The translations under genes and the position numbers were made by a program. 10,510 nt of DNA from JAXDLH01 sp034666705. GTDB taxonomy: Bacteria > Chloroflexota > UBA6077 > SHYK01. Below, piece after piece: positions 8,714 through 10,510 of the stretch; positions within the stretch are counted from its first letter, which is position 1, and every line of letters begins with the position of its first letter. The stretch covers positions 1-10,510 of the forward strand of contig JAXDLH010000479.1 of assembly GCA_034666705.1 (NCBI GenBank), read 5' to 3'. The notes beneath the pieces were generated by a model. The model had not been told where the DNA came from. It did no database searches and worked only from the letters and a program-made list of their open reading frames with translations.

Positions 8714-9076
8714 ATGGCTGCGTCGGAGCTCATTGACAAACAAATCGCGGATCTCCCTGATTGGCGCGGGCAATTGCTAGCAAAACTGCGCCAGCTTATC
8801 CACGAAGCGGATCCGGAAATCGTGGAGGATTGGAAATGGAGCACCGCGGTGTGGACCCATAACGGATTAGTCTGTGCCGGTGGCGCCTTCAAAGATCACC
8901 TGAAGCTCAACTTCTTTCAGGGGGCGAGCCTGGAAGATCCACATCATCTCTTCAATGCCGGCCTCGATGCGAAACGGACCCGCGCGATTGACTTCTATGA
9001 AGGTAACGCCGTCAATCAGGCTGCACTGCAGGAGCTCATTCGGACGGCCGTTGCGCACAACATTGCCGGTCGATAA
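8714..9076 (+). CDS. DUF1801 (YdhG-like) family protein
   Basis: Single-domain soluble protein of 120 residues. The pattern fits the DUF1801 family: an N-terminal helix (IDKQIADLPDWRGQLLAKLR), then IHEADPEIVEDWKWSTAVWT, VCAGGAFKDHLKLNFFQGA, a segment on Asp-Pro-His and LFNAGLDAKRTRAIDF, and a C-terminal helix ending AVAHNIAGR. The biochemical role of the family is not established. The start is ATG with GAGG 8 bases upstream (8702-8705); a GTG at 8705 overlaps that site and is less likely. Base composition is lower in G+C (about 55-58% in three 60-base lines) than ppc or clpB, which hints at separate origin. The stop is followed at once, in the same frame, by a remnant of another gene. Confidence 0.85.
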   Translation: MAASELIDKQIADLPDWRGQLLAKLRQLIHEADPEIVEDWKWSTAVWTHNGLVCAGGAFKDHLKLNFFQGASLEDPHHLFNAGLDAKRTRAIDFYEGNAVNQAALQELIRTAVAHNIAGR

Positions 9077-9421
9077 AACGCTGAGTTCGGCTGTGCGACC
9101 TTTCGCGGTGCGCAGAACCTCGGGAGCCTCGCATGGACTGTGGTGGACCGCTCGTCGCCACCGGGCCGATTGCCGGCCGATACGGTGCGCGACGAGGCCC
9201 TCCAGGCGAGTGAGCTCGCCGACCTGCTGGCAATTTTCGAGGCCGCGAACCTCCGTGGAGCCTTTGTGTACACATTGATCGCCCCGAGTTACCCGAGCAG
9301 CGCGGTGGACCCCGCGTTGGATCTGGACGCGGCTTCTTACGCGTTGGTGCGCAGTTGGCCGGACGGGCGAGTCGAGCCAAAGGCAGCATTCCACGCCGTG
9401 GCTGCCCGCTACCGGCAGTAA
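9077..9421 (+). pseudogene. C-terminal remnant of a glycoside-hydrolase-like (TIM-barrel) protein, sometimes labelled abortive-infection protein
   Basis: Open frame of 114 codons with no start codon at its left edge, beginning right after the TAA of the DUF1801 gene and in its frame. Reading through gives EFGCATFRGAQNLGSLAW, then TVVDRSSPPGRLPADTVRDE, SELADLLAIFEAANLRGAFV, APSYPSSAVDP, LDLDAASYALVRSW and VEPKAAFHAVAARYRQ. From memory, this matches the last third of a family of about 370 residues in high-GC bacteria (typical words: TEFGC.TYRGA, F.F..P.YP, YDLDMASY.LVK, WEPKAAFHALA), some annotated as abortive phage infection proteins. The first two thirds are absent. A GTG at 9140 could start an 93-residue product, but it would cut the conserved EFGC block and has no good ribosome site. 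I call it a truncated relic; exact family naming is uncertain. Confidence 0.6.
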
Positions 9422-9589
9422 CCCTCACCGCCGGGCAACCCGCCCGAGATCATGCTACGCACGGCTGGTTGGGTGCGGGCTGCTCGGCGTAGGCCACGGC
9501 ACACCGTGTGTCTCCTTGGTCCCTCCTTGTGGGGTCCCGCTTTTTCGCCATGCCCATGGATGTGGCCACCGACGCTCAGGCGCCCACCG
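9422..9589. other. Intergenic region between remnant and ester cyclase gene (convergent)
   Basis: 168 bases, no gene seen. It contains short hairpins: CGGGC/GCCCG (9432-9436 and 9442-9446), CACGG/CCGTG (9495-9499 and 9504-9508), and a weak G-U-containing stem GGTCCC/GGGGTC (about 9518-9536) followed by CCGC and TTTTT, which could end rightward transcription. No convincing leftward terminator for the ester cyclase gene. Confidence 0.3.
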
Positions 9590-10036
9590 TTATGCCAGCG
9601 GATTCACGCCGATCTGCAGGAGCAGTGCCATGATGTCCGCCTGGCCCCAATGTTCGACGATCTGCCCATCGATCACGCGGTCGAGATGCAGGACGCCAAT
9701 GGTCACGGGCTTGCCAGTCGGGGCGATTCCCAGGAAATCACCCCCGTGAGTCCCCTGCCAGACGCCGCGGGTGACGACCGTGTGCCCCTCGACCACCACC
9801 TCGTCAAACGCATGGTGGCCGTCGGGGAATGCGGTGTAGAACAGCATCGCAGCTTGCTTGAAGCCGTCCTTGTCCAGGGTCTGCGGCATAGCCGGAAAGT
9901 GCGCCTGGACGTTCTCGGCCACGAACTCATTGAGGGCATCCGCGCGCCGGCGATCAAACTCAGCGTAGACACGCAGGATAAACGCATGCAGGTCATCGGC
10001 CGTGCTATTTCGCGCCAGGTTAGCTTCAGCAGACAT
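9590..10036 (-). CDS. SnoaL-like ester cyclase / NTF2-fold protein
   Basis: Leftward gene for a 148-residue protein of the SnoaL-like polyketide/ester cyclase family (cone-shaped alpha+beta NTF2 fold). An N-terminal helix (LHAFILRVYAEFDRRRADAL) is followed by FVAENVQAHFPAMPQ and GFKQAAMLFYTAFPDGHHAF. The core sheet follows: VVVEGHTVVTRGVWQGTHGG, FLGIAPTGKPVTIGV and VIDGQIVEHWGQADIMALLL. Spacing of the FPD, GTH, PTGK and EHW motifs is typical of bacterial SnoaL-like proteins. Most members have no proven substrate, and no polyketide genes lie nearby, so a generic role is likely. The ATG has GGAG 7 bases upstream (10047-10044 on the minus strand). No clear promoter was seen behind it. It is the only leftward gene in the window and stands alone among gene remnants. 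Confidence 0.88.
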   Translation of the reverse strand: MSAEANLARNSTADDLHAFILRVYAEFDRRRADALNEFVAENVQAHFPAMPQTLDKDGFKQAAMLFYTAFPDGHHAFDEVVVEGHTVVTRGVWQGTHGGDFLGIAPTGKPVTIGVLHLDRVIDGQIVEHWGQADIMALLLQIGVNPLA

Positions 10037-10293
10037 GGGCTTGCTCCATCATCCAGGCTCGGTATACGTACCGGCGCCTCAAGGATCGTGCCGACGCACC
10101 CCAATCGTCCAGACCATTTGCTACTCAATTCCTGCTCACCGCGACCCGGTTTCCGGCACACATCATGATCAGTCTGGGCTGTTGGTTCCCACTCAGTGCG
10201 GCTTGCCTGTAGCGGCCCACAAGCCGCGGTAGTGACGTCACCGGCTATAGAATTGGCGAAGGCTTAGGATCCTTCCGCAGGTGTCACTGCCGG
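10037..10293. other. Gene-free stretch upstream of ester cyclase gene and cupin remnant
   Basis: 257 bases in which I see no coding region. It contains a near-palindrome GGTATACGTACC (10061-10072) about 25 bases behind the leftward start, and the 10-base palindrome GTGACGTCAC (10232-10241), followed by TATAGAAT (10246-10253), which resembles a -10 box for rightward transcription. None is strong enough to call. Confidence 0.3.
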
Positions 10294-10510
10294 TTGAAGT
10301 ATTCCGGCGACGGCCTGGCTTGCAGCCCCCTCGACCACGACACCACGTACAACGCGGGCGACACCTGGGTTGAGATCCCTGAAGACGTGCATTACGCCCG
10401 CGATGAGGCGGTGGGGCAAGCCACTATCCTTGCCACCTTTATCCTGCCGGACTGGGCAACCCCCTCCGTGGCGACGGACGAGCAACTCGACCCGATGCCC
10501 CCCGCCCCCA
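10294..10510 (+). pseudogene. Cupin-domain protein, C-terminal half; N-terminal half missing, runs off window
   Basis: The rightward frame reads LKYSGDGLACSPLDHDTTY, then NAGDTWVEIPEDVHYARDEA and GQATILATFILPDWATPS, still open at the right edge. This is the second half of a single-domain cupin barrel (pattern Y.AG..WVE.P..VH.ARNE, then hydrophobic ATF.LP). The frame is open back to a TAG at 10210-10212 but holds no ATG or GTG. The first half, with its H.HPG metal motif, is not found in that frame. A neighbouring frame reads GVTAG up to a TGA at 10294-10296, so a frameshift just here is possible, but that frame also has a stop at 10265-10267. A TTG at 10294 could serve as start only for a headless protein. 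Most likely a decayed or truncated gene; a rare start on a short partial cupin remains possible. Confidence 0.45.

Noticed and set aside
8867..9394. Minus-strand open frame of 175 codons opposite DUF1801 and the relic
   Set aside because: It spans two unrelated plus-strand coding sequences with good family patterns; its own translation is Arg/Ser-rich and unrecognisable.
9077..9421. Phage-defence function suggested by the abortive-infection label of the relic's family
   Set aside because: The label is an annotation habit rather than shown function, only the C-terminal third remains, and no other defence genes are present.
9452..10168. Plus-strand open frame of 238 codons over the ester cyclase gene
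   Set aside because: The minus-strand frame has a clear SnoaL-like pattern and a ribosome site; the plus-strand translation has none.
10232..10241. Palindrome GTGACGTCAC as an operator
   Set aside because: A 10-base perfect palindrome is expected several times by chance in 10 kb, and no intact gene follows it.
10264..10485. Minus-strand open frame of 73 codons at the right edge
   Set aside because: The opposite strand gives a convincing cupin pattern; this frame is its shadow.

Overview
The window is high-GC bacterial DNA (sampled stretches of the long genes are about 65-70% G+C) with tightly packed genes. Gene content and protein style (zinc-finger-free DnaJ, CbpM/HspR-like MerR protein, ClpB, paired Hsp20, ancestral-type PEP carboxylase) suggest a Chloroflexota bacterium, possibly Thermomicrobia-like. 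That assignment is an inference from remembered family resemblance, not a measured match.

Bases 1-4712 form a rightward protein-quality-control block. It begins inside a CbpA-type DnaJ gene, which overlaps a small MerR/CbpM-like regulator gene by 4 bases (ATGA). A full-length ClpB disaggregase follows 25 bases later. After a 170-base gap come two different small heat-shock protein genes 16 bases apart. The block ends at a perfect 13-bp GC hairpin whose only T-tract lies on the minus strand. Together the products cover holding of unfolded protein (Hsp20), DnaJ targeting with its modulator, and ClpB threading. DnaK and GrpE, if linked, would lie left of the window. No canonical CIRCE or HAIR operator was found.

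Bases 4713-7791 hold phosphoenolpyruvate carboxylase (ppc), an anaplerotic enzyme, behind a leader with a GAAA-tetraloop hairpin and a direct repeat. The catalytic residues are intact. Two of the four residues that form the L-aspartate feedback site in the E. coli enzyme are replaced (Lys773 by Thr, Asn881 by Ser), the most testable observation in the window. A class I SAM-dependent methyltransferase gene follows (7792-8598).

Bases 8599-10510 look like accessory DNA with gene debris. They hold a lower-GC DUF1801 gene, an in-frame but start-less C-terminal remnant of a glycoside-hydrolase-like protein whose similarity begins just after the DUF1801 stop, a leftward SnoaL-like ester cyclase gene, and the C-terminal half of a cupin reading frame running off the right edge.

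I do not see a defence island, CRISPR array, insertion sequence, tRNA, rRNA or clearly new multi-gene system. The most interesting items are the ppc allosteric-site changes, the DUF1801/remnant junction and the oddly oriented terminator.
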